The translations under genes were made by a program, and so were the position numbers. Below are positions 1 to 8,710 of a stretch of DNA of 64,000 nucleotides, in pieces; positions within the stretch are counted from its first letter, which is position 1; every line of letters starts with the position of its first letter. The notes under the pieces are model-generated. The model made no database searches, was not told the DNA's origin, and saw only the letters and a list, made by a program, of their open reading frames with translations. The stretch lies in NCBI GenBank assembly GCA_023435895.1, contig JAEZLH010000004.1, positions 124,001-188,000 on the forward strand. The letters run 5' to 3'. Origin of the DNA: Bacillota bacterium. Its GTDB lineage: Bacteria > Bacillota > Clostridia > Lachnospirales > Lachnospiraceae.

Positions 1-752
1 GAGCAGGGAAGACCACGCTTATTCACGTGATTGCTAATAATGTGAACCGAGAAAGCGGTACTATTTTATATGATGGAATAAAATATTGGGAAGATGAAAG
101 AGGGATCAAAAGAAAGCTTGGTATTGTTTATGACAGTCCCAACTTTAACGACCAGTTCACACCCAAACGTTTTCTAAAAAGAATCGCCCCCTTATTACCG
201 GATTTTAATTTAGAATACTTTAATAAATACATGGAGCGATTTGATCTTCCCTTTGATAAAACAATTGCAAAATATTCAACCGGTATGAAGCATAAGTTTA
301 TGCTGATTTTGATTTTGTCTTGCAGACCGGAGATTCTTATCATGGATGAGCCTACCAGCGGTGTCGACCCAGCAGATCGTTATGAGATCTTGGATATGAT
401 ACAGGAGTTTGTGGAAGATGAGAATCATTCGGTTCTTTTTTCGACACATATAACCAGTGACTTGGATAAGATCGCAGATCACTTGGTATTTATTGATAGT
501 GGAAGAATTGTAATGAAGGGAGAAAAAGAAGAGTTATTGGGACAATACAGGTCTGTTGAAATACCACACAATCTTTACTCCCCTGTGATGGAAAAGAGCA
601 TCCTTGGAATTCGTAAAAATTCACTCTCAATTACAGGTATAACAAGTGATCAATCCATTTGGGAAAAGGAAGGGCTTCGTATTTCACTACCTACAATAGA
701 AGAAATAGCGATTCATATTAGAGAGATTCATAAGAAGGAGGGCGACGAATGA
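1..752 (+). CDS. ABC transporter ATP-binding protein (5' partial)
   Basis: This is the nucleotide-binding subunit of an ABC transporter, and its start lies before the window. The reading frame is open from base 3 and begins inside Walker A (AGKTT), so the GTG at 27 is not a real start. Further signatures in order are an ABC signature variant YSTGMK, Walker B with ILIMDEPTSGVD, and the H-loop FSTH. The last 60 residues are poorly conserved, as in YhaQ/YtrB-type exporters. The stop overlaps the start of the next gene by four bases (ATGA), so the ATPase and the membrane protein at 749 are translationally coupled and probably form one ABC-2 type exporter. The substrate cannot be read from the sequence. 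Confidence 0.9.
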   Translation, partial: AGKTTLIHVIANNVNRESGTILYDGIKYWEDERGIKRKLGIVYDSPNFNDQFTPKRFLKRIAPLLPDFNLEYFNKYMERFDLPFDKTIAKYSTGMKHKFMLILILSCRPEILIMDEPTSGVDPADRYEILDMIQEFVEDENHSVLFSTHITSDLDKIADHLVFIDSGRIVMKGEKEELLGQYRSVEIPHNLYSPVMEKSILGIRKNSLSITGITSDQSIWEKEGLRISLPTIEEIAIHIREIHKKEGDE

Positions 753-1465
753 AAGCATTATGGAATATAATGAAGTTAAGTAGTTTTGATAAAGTTGATA
801 TGAAAGGGTTGGGCAGGTGGATATTCGCATCCTTCGTCCTATTTACAATAGTGTCCAGAATGAATATGCGTATGGTACATGGAACAATAGAGGTGTCTCC
901 GTCCTTGATGATCTTTTTGCCATGCATCGGAATATATTTCACGGTATATAATCGATTAATCAATTTACCCCAATTTTTGAAGGATCGTTGTTACACAGCT
1001 GTTCAGGAGATACGTATTAGTATCTACTTGTTGGCTAGTTGTTTCGTGATCATATATGTGTTCAATTTGATTCTTAGTATGATAGCAGTGCTGACTGGCA
1101 GCTTAGATATGCCTAAAATTAACATCAGACAAGAGATGTTAAATAGCTTACCGGTTATTTTCTTTTATTTATTTATCACAGCGCTTCTTTTTCCTTTAGG
1201 TTTAATAAGGGATAAAAAGAAATGGTATCTATCCTTTGGGGCGGTAGCATTAGTGATGGAAGCAATATCTCTGGTTCTTATAAATCTATCGGAGGAAGGA
1301 AGCGGCTTTCGAACTTCAGGAGATGTATTTACTAATGTAAGCAGCATGGATCATTACAGTATACTTACCACCATAATGGGGACGGTTACAGTTGTCGCAT
1401 TGTTTGCCTCTTATCAGATTAGTCAAAGAATGTACGCACCAAAGAGGTATGATACTAAGGGTTGA
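749..1465 (+). CDS. ABC-2 type membrane protein, partner of the upstream ATPase
   Basis: This is a 238-residue integral membrane protein with about six hydrophobic segments, for example around residues 26-40, 50-66, 82-105, 128-150, 156-176 and 200-220. It has no catalytic motif. The ATGA overlap with the ATPase gene, the length and the six-helix layout make it the permease subunit of the same ABC-2 exporter. It is followed by a hairpin terminator at 1597, so it is the last gene of its operon. The family assignment rests mainly on topology and context. Confidence 0.75.
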   Translation: MKALWNIMKLSSFDKVDMKGLGRWIFASFVLFTIVSRMNMRMVHGTIEVSPSLMIFLPCIGIYFTVYNRLINLPQFLKDRCYTAVQEIRISIYLLASCFVIIYVFNLILSMIAVLTGSLDMPKINIRQEMLNSLPVIFFYLFITALLFPLGLIRDKKKWYLSFGAVALVMEAISLVLINLSEEGSGFRTSGDVFTNVSSMDHYSILTTIMGTVTVVALFASYQISQRMYAPKRYDTKG

Positions 1466-1596
1466 AAAAGTGTTTGCTATGTTTGGTGGGTTTGAATTGT
1501 AGAAATGTCATATACAAGCTTTTTAATTGATTACAGGAATAGAGATAGCTGTAATTTGCTGATAGCGAGTATGAATAAGCTTTTCTCATAATAGTA

Positions 1597-1636
1597 CGTG
1601 TTGCAAAATCATAAATGGTTGGGCAACACGTTTTTT
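1597..1636 (+). terminator. Intrinsic terminator after the ABC-2 operon
   Basis: The 8-bp arms CGTGTTGC (1597-1604) and GCAACACG (1623-1630) enclose an 18-nt loop and are followed by six T. It sits about 130 bp after the permease stop. Confidence 0.7.
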
Positions 1637-1680
1637 GTATTATGTGGGGAAAACTCAGAAATGTTGGGTTATTTACCTGA

Positions 1681-1757
1681 GAAAAGCTGTCAAAAACTTC
1701 AATTTGCCATAATGTAAAAAACTACCTTATGGCAAATAACTTTTTGGCAGCTTTTTC
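1681..1757. repeat. Long imperfect inverted repeat
   Basis: Outer arms GAAAAGCTGTCAAAAA (1681-1696) and TTTTTGGCAGCTTTTTC (1741-1757) pair with one mismatch or wobble. Inner arms ATTTGCCATAA (1702-1712) and TTATGGCAAAT (1727-1737) pair perfectly. The two stems are coaxial and make a hairpin of about 77 nt. It could be a second terminator, reading either way because both ends are A/T tracts, or a small dispersed palindromic element. The sequence alone does not decide. Confidence 0.6.
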
Positions 1758-1945
1758 TTGGTGTATTTGCATAAAAAACGGCTAATTAATTATGGATTTT
1801 CATCGTGCGATTTATGAATCAATAGTAGTAATTGGTCTAAATTTGCTATATAATGAATACAAAATTCACCATATTATAATGGTAAATTAAAAGGTAGCAG
1901 TACGGATAATAAGGCTTATAGATACCAAAAAGAGGAGACAGCTAA

Positions 1946-3883
1946 GTGGTGCGACAGGTAAAATTTAAAAGGCCCGCTATTAGGATGATTTGGATTGCAA
2001 TCATCATGTTGCTTGTGTTGACAAGTGTAGCGATTGTTCAGCTTGAACAGGTAAAGCAAATCGAATCAAAAAATGGAGTGCTTGACCTAAACAAATGGGA
2101 AAGCATGGGCTTTCAGCATGCTTTTTTAGCAGGAGAATGGGAGTTTTATTGGGAAAAATTCTTAAATGATAGCGATTTTAATGAGCAGTCAAAGCCTGAC
2201 GCATTTGTGAAAATACCCTCCGTATGGAACAGAAATCAAATCCCTGGAAAGGATATTACAGGGAAAGGATATGCCACTTATCGTTTGCATGTAAAAAATG
2301 CGAATATTGGAGAGGCAATTGGTTTTCGAATGTCTCCTTTATCAACCGCATATAGAATGTATATTGATGATCAATTGGTTGCACAAAACGGAGTGATTGG
2401 TACTAGCGAAGAAAATGCAAAAGGGGAATATCGAATACAGGTGTTTCATTACACACCGGATAAGAAGGAATTCGATATCATCATTCAAATATCCAATTAT
2501 GTTTACGCAAGAGGTGGGTTTTGGTATGCTCCGGAAATTGGTCGACCGGAGTATGTTGATGCAAAGGACAGGAGTCTAGCTATTCGAGATGCTTTCATCA
2601 TCGGTTGTTCCATGTTGATTTTGATTGACTCCTTATTTATCTTTTTGATCAGGAGAAAAGAAAAAAGTAGGTTGTATCTTGGAATCATGTGCCTTGGAGT
2701 AATCTTTCGCACAATGGTTTATAGCAGTCATCTTATAACGAGATTTACATTGCTTTCTGATTTAAAGGTGTTGGTTCGAATTGAATATATTAGCTTAGCT
2801 TGGATGATACTTACCTTTGTTCTTTTATCAAATAGTCAATATCCGAATGTGATTCATGAGCGAGTAAGAAGATTTACATTGCTCTATCTGATATTTTATA
2901 CGGCTATGGTCTTGTTTGTCCCAATCTATTATTTTACTCAATTCATTTATATTATGGAGTTGATCTGTTTTTTAGTAGGAATGTATACAATCTTAAAGGT
3001 CAGTACTTTAACCTTTCAAAAAAACCCGGAAACTCTTTTCTTAACTGTTGCGGGCATGATTTATATGTCCTGTGGAACGCATGATACCATGGTTCATAAT
3101 AATATACTGATTGGTGATGCACTTGAGTACTTACCGGTCGGATTTTTGGTGTTTTTAGTCTGTGAGAGTATCGTGATTGCCAAAAAACATGTACAAGCAT
3201 TGGAGGGAAATGAAACGGCTTTGCTTCGTATTGAAACAATGGCAAAGAAAGAGTTGGAAGTCGAGTTAAAGTTCTTGAAATCGCAGATAAAACCGCATTT
3301 TATACACAATGCACTGAATGCAATTATCTCAGTCTCTAGAGCAAATCCAGATGAGGCAAGAGTGCTTCTTGTAGAATTTAGTCAATATCTTCGTAATAGT
3401 TTCGCCTTTGATAATTTAGATAATATGGTTTCATTGGAACAAGAGATTCAATTTGTGAAATCTTATATTTCAATTGAAAAAGCAAGATTTGGTGAGAGGC
3501 TTACTGTTCATTATAATATTGAGGAAGTTAATATCATGATACCTCCACTGGTTTTACAGCCATTAGTTGAAAATGCTGTTGTGCATGGGATCAGGGGGAG
3601 TTTGGGAGAGGTTGATGTATTAGTATATGTAAGATGCTTTAAAAATAAGATTAAAATCGGTGTTATGGATAACGGAAATGGTATGTCGGATGTGAATATA
3701 AAAGAGTTATCAGAAGGTAAAGGAATCGGAAGCGGTGTCGGACTAAACAATATCAATCAGAGATTACAAAAGCTATACGGTACATCACTTCATATTAAAA
3801 ATTTGGAGGGTGCTGGCTGTGATATTTCGATGAGTCTGCCATATTCAAGAGGAGATGGGACAAATGAAAATTATGATAATTGA
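1946..3883 (+). CDS. Membrane sensor histidine kinase, 7TM-DISM / LytS type
   Basis: This is a 645-residue sensor kinase that should phosphorylate the regulator encoded just downstream. Residues 12-32 form a first membrane helix. Residues about 45-205 are an extracellular beta-rich sensing domain resembling 7TMR-DISMED2. Residues about 210-415 hold a seven-helix membrane block. A short coiled coil leads to the His_kinase (PF06580-type) core with H451 in QIKPHFIHNALN. An N box (QPLVENAVVHG) and glycine-rich ATP-lid motifs (DNGNGM, GSGVGLNNINQRL) follow. Translation starts at GTG 1946, with AGAGGAG at 1931. The 3' end overlaps the regulator gene. This sensor type often responds to carbohydrates or surface ligands, but the ligand here is unknown. 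Confidence 0.88.
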   Translation: MVRQVKFKRPAIRMIWIAIIMLLVLTSVAIVQLEQVKQIESKNGVLDLNKWESMGFQHAFLAGEWEFYWEKFLNDSDFNEQSKPDAFVKIPSVWNRNQIPGKDITGKGYATYRLHVKNANIGEAIGFRMSPLSTAYRMYIDDQLVAQNGVIGTSEENAKGEYRIQVFHYTPDKKEFDIIIQISNYVYARGGFWYAPEIGRPEYVDAKDRSLAIRDAFIIGCSMLILIDSLFIFLIRRKEKSRLYLGIMCLGVIFRTMVYSSHLITRFTLLSDLKVLVRIEYISLAWMILTFVLLSNSQYPNVIHERVRRFTLLYLIFYTAMVLFVPIYYFTQFIYIMELICFLVGMYTILKVSTLTFQKNPETLFLTVAGMIYMSCGTHDTMVHNNILIGDALEYLPVGFLVFLVCESIVIAKKHVQALEGNETALLRIETMAKKELEVELKFLKSQIKPHFIHNALNAIISVSRANPDEARVLLVEFSQYLRNSFAFDNLDNMVSLEQEIQFVKSYISIEKARFGERLTVHYNIEEVNIMIPPLVLQPLVENAVVHGIRGSLGEVDVLVYVRCFKNKIKIGVMDNGNGMSDVNIKELSEGKGIGSGVGLNNINQRLQKLYGTSLHIKNLEGAGCDISMSLPYSRGDGTNENYDN

Positions 3884-4970
3884 TGATGAGAAACCGGCTC
3901 TGGACGAATTGTGCTTTTTTTTGAAGGATTATCCGGTGAAAGAAATCAAAACCTATATGAATCCATTAACAGCTGTGAAAGAGATTGCAGGCTTTAGACC
4001 GGATATTGTTTTTATCGATATTGAATTGCCCCAGATGAATGGCATAGATTTCGGAGATGAGGTTCGTTCCGTGAATCAAAGTACTTGTATTGTATTTGTG
4101 AGTGCCTATTCGCAATATGCGTTGGAAGCCTATCGCGTCCATCCTTCCGATTATGTGATAAAACCGATTAATGCAAGCTATTTTCAAAATACTATGAAGC
4201 ATATCATGCATGTGCTTACGTTGAGAAAGAAGGAGAATGAGGGGAGTTTGCCTAGAATACAGTGTTTTGGTAAACTGGAGGTTTATGACAAGAACGGCAG
4301 ACCCGTTAAGTTTGCAACCAAGAAGACAAAGGAACTTCTGGCATTTTATCTTGTTAATACGGATCGAATCATATATCGGAATGAACTTTTGATGCAACTA
4401 TTTCCCGGAACGAACCCTGAGAAAGCGCTGAATAATTTTTACGTATCCCTCCATAGGTTAAGAAAAGCTCTGGAATTATCGGGACTTGAGAGAGATGAAA
4501 TTATAATCACGGAAAATGGAATTTCCTTTATCAAAGAGGGTGTTTGCCCTTATGTGGATCTTCGAAGAACGATTATAAACAATGTATCCGCTGAAGCATC
4601 CTTTTTAAACCGTATGCAAAGATTTTTGGAGCTATATAAAAATGACCTACTAATTGATTTGGATTTTGTATGGCTTGATGAGGAACGTAAGTGGCTGGAA
4701 GTACAGATGGAAACGATCCTGCTTAAAATGGCTGGATTATATGAAAAACAAGGAGAAAAGGAGCAGGAAGAAATTGTTCTCCAAAAATTAATCGAGATGA
4801 ACCCATATTCTCAAGAGGGATATGAGGCAATGCTAAACCTGTATAGAGCCATAGGAAATAAGAGTGATTACCGAATTGTATATAAAAAATATGCCAAACT
4901 AATGCAGGAGGAATGGAAAGAAAATATTGAAAAGGTATATGCTGATTATTATAAGAATATTCTAATATAA
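3864..4970 (+). CDS. Response regulator with winged-helix and BTAD (SARP-like) output
   Basis: The protein combines a receiver domain (residues 1-120; acidic pocket DDE at 7-9, phospho-acceptor D52 in FIDIELPQMNG, conserved Lys in YVIKP) with an OmpR-like winged helix (about 130-225) and a helical bacterial transcriptional activator domain (about 245-365). It is the expected partner of the kinase at 1946, whose gene it overlaps by 20 bp. The ATG at 3855 is too close to the AAGAGGAG Shine-Dalgarno at 3847, so ATG 3864 is preferred. The receiver-SARP arrangement is known from clostridia. Targets are unknown, but the flanking YitT and small-protein genes are candidates. Confidence 0.85.
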   Translation: MKIMIIDDEKPALDELCFFLKDYPVKEIKTYMNPLTAVKEIAGFRPDIVFIDIELPQMNGIDFGDEVRSVNQSTCIVFVSAYSQYALEAYRVHPSDYVIKPINASYFQNTMKHIMHVLTLRKKENEGSLPRIQCFGKLEVYDKNGRPVKFATKKTKELLAFYLVNTDRIIYRNELLMQLFPGTNPEKALNNFYVSLHRLRKALELSGLERDEIIITENGISFIKEGVCPYVDLRRTIINNVSAEASFLNRMQRFLELYKNDLLIDLDFVWLDEERKWLEVQMETILLKMAGLYEKQGEKEQEEIVLQKLIEMNPYSQEGYEAMLNLYRAIGNKSDYRIVYKKYAKLMQEEWKENIEKVYADYYKNILI

Positions 4971-5079
4971 TCATAGGAAGATCGTGTAAGGTTTTTGTAA
5001 GCGTCTAGTGCTATAGTCCTGTCATTATCTTTGTTGCTGTAAAAATAATGAAGAACATACACTGGGAGAGGTGGTATTA

Positions 5080-5397
5080 TTGAAACAGAGTGACTGTATT
5101 TCTGGGGATGAAAACAGAGCACTAAATGATCGTAAAGCATTTTTAGAGAATTACATAGCAGTAATTAAAAATATTCAAAACAATCTTCAAAAAGTCAAGA
5201 AGGTTGTGAATACCATTGGTGAGAACTTTGAATCGGAGCTTACACAAGAGGAATTGACTGAAATTAGGAAAGTCATTTATTCGTTACTGGAGGATAAGGG
5301 GAACCTCACAGAAAATGAGTTGGAAGAAGTGAATAGTTCGAAGGATAAAGTAGAAAAAGCGTTACAAATAAAGATAGGGAATGGGGAAGCTCAATAA
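5080..5397 (+). CDS. Small helical protein of unknown function
   Basis: This is a reading frame of about 105 residues, rich in Lys, Glu and Leu and predicted to be almost entirely helical, probably coiled coil (heptad-like spacing across residues 20-95). No family is recognised. The frame opens with GTG at 5071, but GGGAGAGG at 5063-5070 is correctly spaced for TTG 5080. An intrinsic terminator at 5423 follows directly, which supports a genuine short transcription unit. It lies 100 bp after the response regulator gene and could be part of that regulon. Confidence 0.5.
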   Translation: MKQSDCISGDENRALNDRKAFLENYIAVIKNIQNNLQKVKKVVNTIGENFESELTQEELTEIRKVIYSLLEDKGNLTENELEEVNSSKDKVEKALQIKIGNGEAQ

Positions 5398-5422
5398 GTG
5401 AATACCGATTTTTAGACTAAAT

Positions 5423-5456
5423 GACTCTTGGTTAATCATAACCCAGGAGTTTTTTT
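5423..5456 (+). terminator. Intrinsic terminator
   Basis: ACTCTTGGTT (5423-5432) pairs with AACCCAGGAGT (5440-5450), with one bulge and one wobble, and is followed by seven T. Confidence 0.75.
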
Positions 5457-5617
5457 GTGCAAAAAACCGCATGATTAGTAGGACACCTGGGAAAGAGCTT
5501 ACTCTCCACTGAACCACCAAGATATTTATCGTAAGTCATAAAGGAATATCATTTTATTTCTAAAAGAATGATAGGATTTGACGTTTCATTATTTATAGAG
5601 GAAATGAAAAACTAATA

Positions 5618-5646
5618 TTGAGTTTTTATGCCCTTTATGGTATAAA
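5618..5646 (+). promoter_or_regulatory. Sigma-A-like promoter
   Basis: TTGAGT (5618-5623) is followed by a 17-bp spacer and TATAAA (5641-5646). The predicted start is near 5653, only about 45 nt before the terminator stem at 5697. Confidence 0.5.
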
Positions 5647-5696
5647 TATTAATAAATGAATGATGTATTAAAAGTATTAGGCAAATTGCCTTGATC

Positions 5697-5734
5697 CACG
5701 TCTGTTAGGGAAAATCTTAACAGACGTGTTTTTT
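5697..5734 (+). terminator. Strong intrinsic terminator in front of the yitT-like gene
   Basis: CACGTCTGTTA (5697-5707) pairs perfectly over 11 bp with TAACAGACGTG (5718-5728) around a 10-nt loop, then six T. No gene lies between the preceding terminator and this one, so it must end a non-coding transcript or attenuate transcription into 5792. Confidence 0.85.
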
Positions 5735-5791
5735 GTATACGGAGTAAATTTGATTCGACTGTCATAAAGTCATGAGGGAGGAATATTTGTT

Positions 5792-6652
5792 ATGAAAAGA
5801 AGGATGCTGCTGGAAATACTAATGATACTATTTGGTAACTTTCTTTACGCTGCCGGAGTAGTGCTGTTTATTATACCTTCGGGACTGATTACAGGGGGAA
5901 CAACTGGAATAGCACTCTTTTTGCATCACTATTTTGGAATATCCATATCAGGTTTCGTATTAATCTTTAATATTTTGATGTTCCTTCTTGGTTTTTTTGT
6001 GTTGGGAAGAAAGTTTGCACTGACTACATTGGTCAGTACCTTTTGCTATCCTCTTGCGCTCGCATTACTTCATAGACTTGGGGACGGCTTTGTTGTAACC
6101 GACGATATCTTCCTGTGCACCCTCTTTGGCGGAATTTGTATCGGTACCTCGATTGCATTGGTAATCCGCGCCGGAGCAAGTACCGGTGGCTTAGATATTC
6201 CTCCCTTAATTCTCAAAAAATATATGAGGCTACCCATATCAATTACACTCTATGTTGCAGATTGTGTGATTTTGGGCTTGCAGTCCTTTACGAATGAGCG
6301 AGAAAAGGTGCTATATGGTATAGTACTTGTATTAACTTATACTATAATTATTGATAAACTTCTGATTCTTGGAACCAATAAAATGCAGATTAAGGTAGTA
6401 AGTAATCATGCTGCACAGATTAAGGATGCAATTATCATGCAAATTGACAGAGGAGTTACCCTCCTTCATGGAATGACGGGATACTTGGAGAAGGAAACTG
6501 ATATTGTATTGACAGTAGTGTCAAATAGGGAGCTTATTAAGGTTGAGAAGCTGGTACACCAAATTGATGAAAATGCATTTGTGATGATAAGCCGTGTTAG
6601 CGAAGTGAGAGGCAGAGGGTTCAGTGAGGGAAAGGAATACTTGAAAAAGTAA
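5792..6652 (+). CDS. YitT family membrane protein (first copy)
   Basis: This 286-residue protein has five to six membrane helices in residues 5-190, in the YitT_membrane (DUF161) pattern. The N-terminal motif GLITGGTTGIAL and the second glycine-rich motif RAGASTGGLDIPPLIL are diagnostic. Residues about 200-283 form the soluble DUF2179 domain, including ITLLHG-like and VVSNRELIKVEKLV strings. The cellular function of the family is not established. The start has an excellent GGGAGG site 12 bp upstream. A second, divergent copy lies at 11518. Confidence 0.9.
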   Translation: MKRRMLLEILMILFGNFLYAAGVVLFIIPSGLITGGTTGIALFLHHYFGISISGFVLIFNILMFLLGFFVLGRKFALTTLVSTFCYPLALALLHRLGDGFVVTDDIFLCTLFGGICIGTSIALVIRAGASTGGLDIPPLILKKYMRLPISITLYVADCVILGLQSFTNEREKVLYGIVLVLTYTIIIDKLLILGTNKMQIKVVSNHAAQIKDAIIMQIDRGVTLLHGMTGYLEKETDIVLTVVSNRELIKVEKLVHQIDENAFVMISRVSEVRGRGFSEGKEYLKK

Positions 6653-6775
6653 CCTAAAGAATTAAAACCTAATAAGTATCTGAAAAAGTAAAACCTAATA
6701 AGTAAAATCTGAAAAAGTAAAACCTAAAAAGTAAAGCTAAAAAATAAAACTTGAAGAAGTAAAGCTCTAATAGAC
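6640..6775. repeat. Degenerate tandem repeat at the 3' end of the yitT-like gene
   Basis: Units of about 29 nt built from CTGAAAAAGTAAAACCTAA and similar strings recur from the last codons of the gene (TTGAAAAAGTAA) through about 6775. The clearest copies begin at 6640, 6680 and 6709, and later copies decay. The first unit contains the gene's own stop codon, so the array appears to have grown by slippage or duplication of the gene's end. Confidence 0.65.
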
Positions 6776-7058
6776 TAAGTATGAATTCAGTATAGCAAAA
6801 GCATAAGGAAAGAATGGACGAAAAGTTGATTAAGAAAGCTGTGAAGGGATTTAATCTTACATAACGAAAACGAAGGTTTGTTTTTACAATTGATGGACAA
6901 AGATTCCTGTGGTACAATACGCATGTTGTGAAATCATTTATTAAGATATAAGATAGGCTCAACGAAGGTTGTTTTGAGGTTAAAGAAAAACGGGTTTATA
7001 ATAAAAAAAGTTTGAATTCAAATATTTATATGAATTAGTATAAGCAAGGAGTAAGGGT
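6653..7058. other. Intergenic region
   Basis: The stretch consists of the repeat array up to about 6775, then AT-rich sequence without features and the promoter at 6974. A 97-codon minus-strand frame here is low complexity and was not accepted. Confidence 0.6.
6974..7002 (+). promoter_or_regulatory. Sigma-A-like promoter of the YkgJ/EamA operon
   Basis: TTGAGG (6974-6979), a 17-bp spacer and a perfect TATAAT (6997-7002) lie 57 bp before the start codon at 7059. Confidence 0.7.
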
Positions 7059-7748
7059 ATGAAGAGAAATTGCAGTTTGGAGGAAATCTCTGACGGTAAG
7101 CTGTATGAGATAGAGGATTTGGTAGAAGTAAGTTGTAATGGCTGTAAGGGGAAGGCCTCCTGTTGTCATGGAATGGGCAATTCCATTGTGTTGGATCCTT
7201 ACGATATATACCGGATAACATTGGGGCAGAATAAAACCTTTGAAGAACTTCTATGCGATAAAATTGAATTAAATATGGTGGATGGAGTAATATTACCTAA
7301 CCTAAAAATGCATGGTGAGAATGAGGAATGCGCTTTTCTCCAAGAGAATGGAAAATGCAGTATTCACACCCTACGCCCGGGAATATGCAGAATCTTTCCA
7401 TTAGGAAGATATTATGAGAATCATGATTTTAAATATATTAATCAAAATCAAGAATGTATGAATCAATCTACCACACTGACCAAAATTAGCAAGTGGATTG
7501 ATACATCTGATTATGAGCAAAATAAAAAATTCATTCTGGACTGGCATTATCTTATGAATGATGCAGAACGCATTGTTAAAAGAGGGATAGAAGATCAATT
7601 AATCAAACAGCTCATTATGTATATATTAAATCAGTTTTATGTTAAGAGTTATGAAAATTCGGATTTTTATCCTCAATTTGAAGAGAGATATAAAAAGGCA
7701 AAAGAGGTAATTGATACTCTTCTTGCTGCCGGGAGGAAAGTGGAATGA
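7059..7748 (+). CDS. YkgJ family cysteine-cluster (Zn/Fe-chelating) protein
   Basis: This is a 229-residue soluble protein of the YkgJ/CxxCxxCC family. Cysteines lie in two blocks: CNGCKGKASCC near residues 26-36, and C-x8-C-x9-C followed by RIFPLG near residues 90-113. The family is thought to bind an iron-sulfur cluster or zinc, and its biochemical role is unsettled. The remaining 110 residues are helical and carry no recognised motif. The start is supported by AAGGAG 13 bp upstream. The gene overlaps the downstream transporter by four bases, so the two are co-expressed. Confidence 0.85.
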   Translation: MKRNCSLEEISDGKLYEIEDLVEVSCNGCKGKASCCHGMGNSIVLDPYDIYRITLGQNKTFEELLCDKIELNMVDGVILPNLKMHGENEECAFLQENGKCSIHTLRPGICRIFPLGRYYENHDFKYINQNQECMNQSTTLTKISKWIDTSDYEQNKKFILDWHYLMNDAERIVKRGIEDQLIKQLIMYILNQFYVKSYENSDFYPQFEERYKKAKEVIDTLLAAGRKVE

Positions 7749-8656
7749 AACAGAATCAAACACTTAGAGGGCACTTGGTAGCGTTGTTTACCATCATTTT
7801 GTGGAGTACCACCTATGTTTCAACGAAAGTTTTATTAACTGATTTCAATCCGGTGGAGATTTTGTACATTCGCTTTATTATAGGTCTTATTTCACTTTAC
7901 CTGGTTTATCCACGTCGATTAAAATTCACAGGTGTGAAGAGGGAATTAATGATGGCGGGTTCCGGTCTTTGCGGAATAACACTTTATTATTTGTTAGAGA
8001 ATATAGCGTTAACCTATACCCTTGTTTGCAATGTGGGAATTATTATATCAGTAGCACCATTTTTAACCGCATTGGTTACCCATCTGTTTGTAAAAGGGGA
8101 AGAAAAGCTACATATGAATTTTTTTATTGGTTTTCTTGCGGCGATGGCTGGAATTTGCATGATTAGCTTTAGCGGAAGCTCAAAATTGCAGATTAATCCC
8201 TTTGGAGATATTCTTGCATTTCTGGCGGCTTTGATATGGGCGTTTTATTCGGTGCTATTTCGTAAGGTTACAAGCTTTGGCTATCATACGATTTTAGCTA
8301 CTCGCAGAGTATTTCTATACGGTGTAATCTTTATGCTTCCAACTCTTTTGTTTATGGATTTTACACCCAATGTTAAGAAGTTGATAGAGCCGGTAAACAT
8401 GTTTAATTTTTTGTTTTTGGGATTTGGGGCATCAGCAATTTGTTTTGTAAGCTGGAATTTGGCGGTAAAGATACTTGGAGCGGTAAAAACAAGCGTATAC
8501 ATTTATGTGGGACCGGCAATTACTATCATGACCTCTGTTATTGTATTGCATGAAGGGCTTACCCTGCTTGCCTGCATTGGGTCAGTGTTGACTCTCGCGG
8601 GGTTATTAATTTCTGAAGGAAAATTTAATCGAAAAACAATATTGGAGGATGCATAA
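7745..8656 (+). CDS. EamA/RhaT-family (DMT) transporter
   Basis: This is a 303-residue membrane protein with ten hydrophobic segments arranged as two five-helix EamA repeats. Typical DMT features are WSTTYVSTK in helix 1, a family-typical ALIWAFYSVLFRK string at the start of the second repeat, and GPAITIMTSVIVLHEGLT near the end. Members export metabolites such as amino acids or nucleotides, and the substrate here cannot be told. It overlaps the YkgJ-type gene by ATGA. Confidence 0.88.
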   Translation: MKQNQTLRGHLVALFTIILWSTTYVSTKVLLTDFNPVEILYIRFIIGLISLYLVYPRRLKFTGVKRELMMAGSGLCGITLYYLLENIALTYTLVCNVGIIISVAPFLTALVTHLFVKGEEKLHMNFFIGFLAAMAGICMISFSGSSKLQINPFGDILAFLAALIWAFYSVLFRKVTSFGYHTILATRRVFLYGVIFMLPTLLFMDFTPNVKKLIEPVNMFNFLFLGFGASAICFVSWNLAVKILGAVKTSVYIYVGPAITIMTSVIVLHEGLTLLACIGSVLTLAGLLISEGKFNRKTILEDA

Positions 8657-8710
8657 GAAATTAATATAGGTCAAGAATGTTAACCTGTATTAATGAAAGG
8701 AGTAATCCAT

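Larger units (their letters stand above)
1466..1945. other. Intergenic region with two hairpins
   Basis: No coding potential is seen. The stretch holds a terminator at 1597-1636, a long imperfect hairpin at 1681-1757 and an AT-rich segment that must contain the promoter of the histidine kinase gene. A TATAAT-like hexamer lies near 1848-1856, but no convincing -35 box accompanies it. Confidence 0.6.
5457..5791. other. Intergenic region with a self-contained promoter-terminator unit
   Basis: No ORF is credible here. The segment between the terminator at 5423 and the yitT-like gene at 5792 holds a sigma-A-like promoter (5618-5646) and, about 50 bp later, a strong terminator (5697-5734). It could be a small RNA gene or an attenuated leader for the YitT gene; see the findings. 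Confidence 0.5.

Noticed and set aside
3966..4397. A 143-codon minus-strand frame inside the response regulator gene.
   Set aside because: It lies opposite a gene with intact receiver and winged-helix motifs, and no ribosome site or family pattern supports it.
6640..6775. CRISPR array.
   Set aside because: Units are about 29 nt, but they are contiguous, degenerate and have no spacers; no cas gene is present.
6669..6962. A 97-codon minus-strand frame in the intergenic region.
   Set aside because: It is Phe/Tyr/Leu low complexity produced by reading the AT-rich tandem array backwards, and it has no ribosome site.
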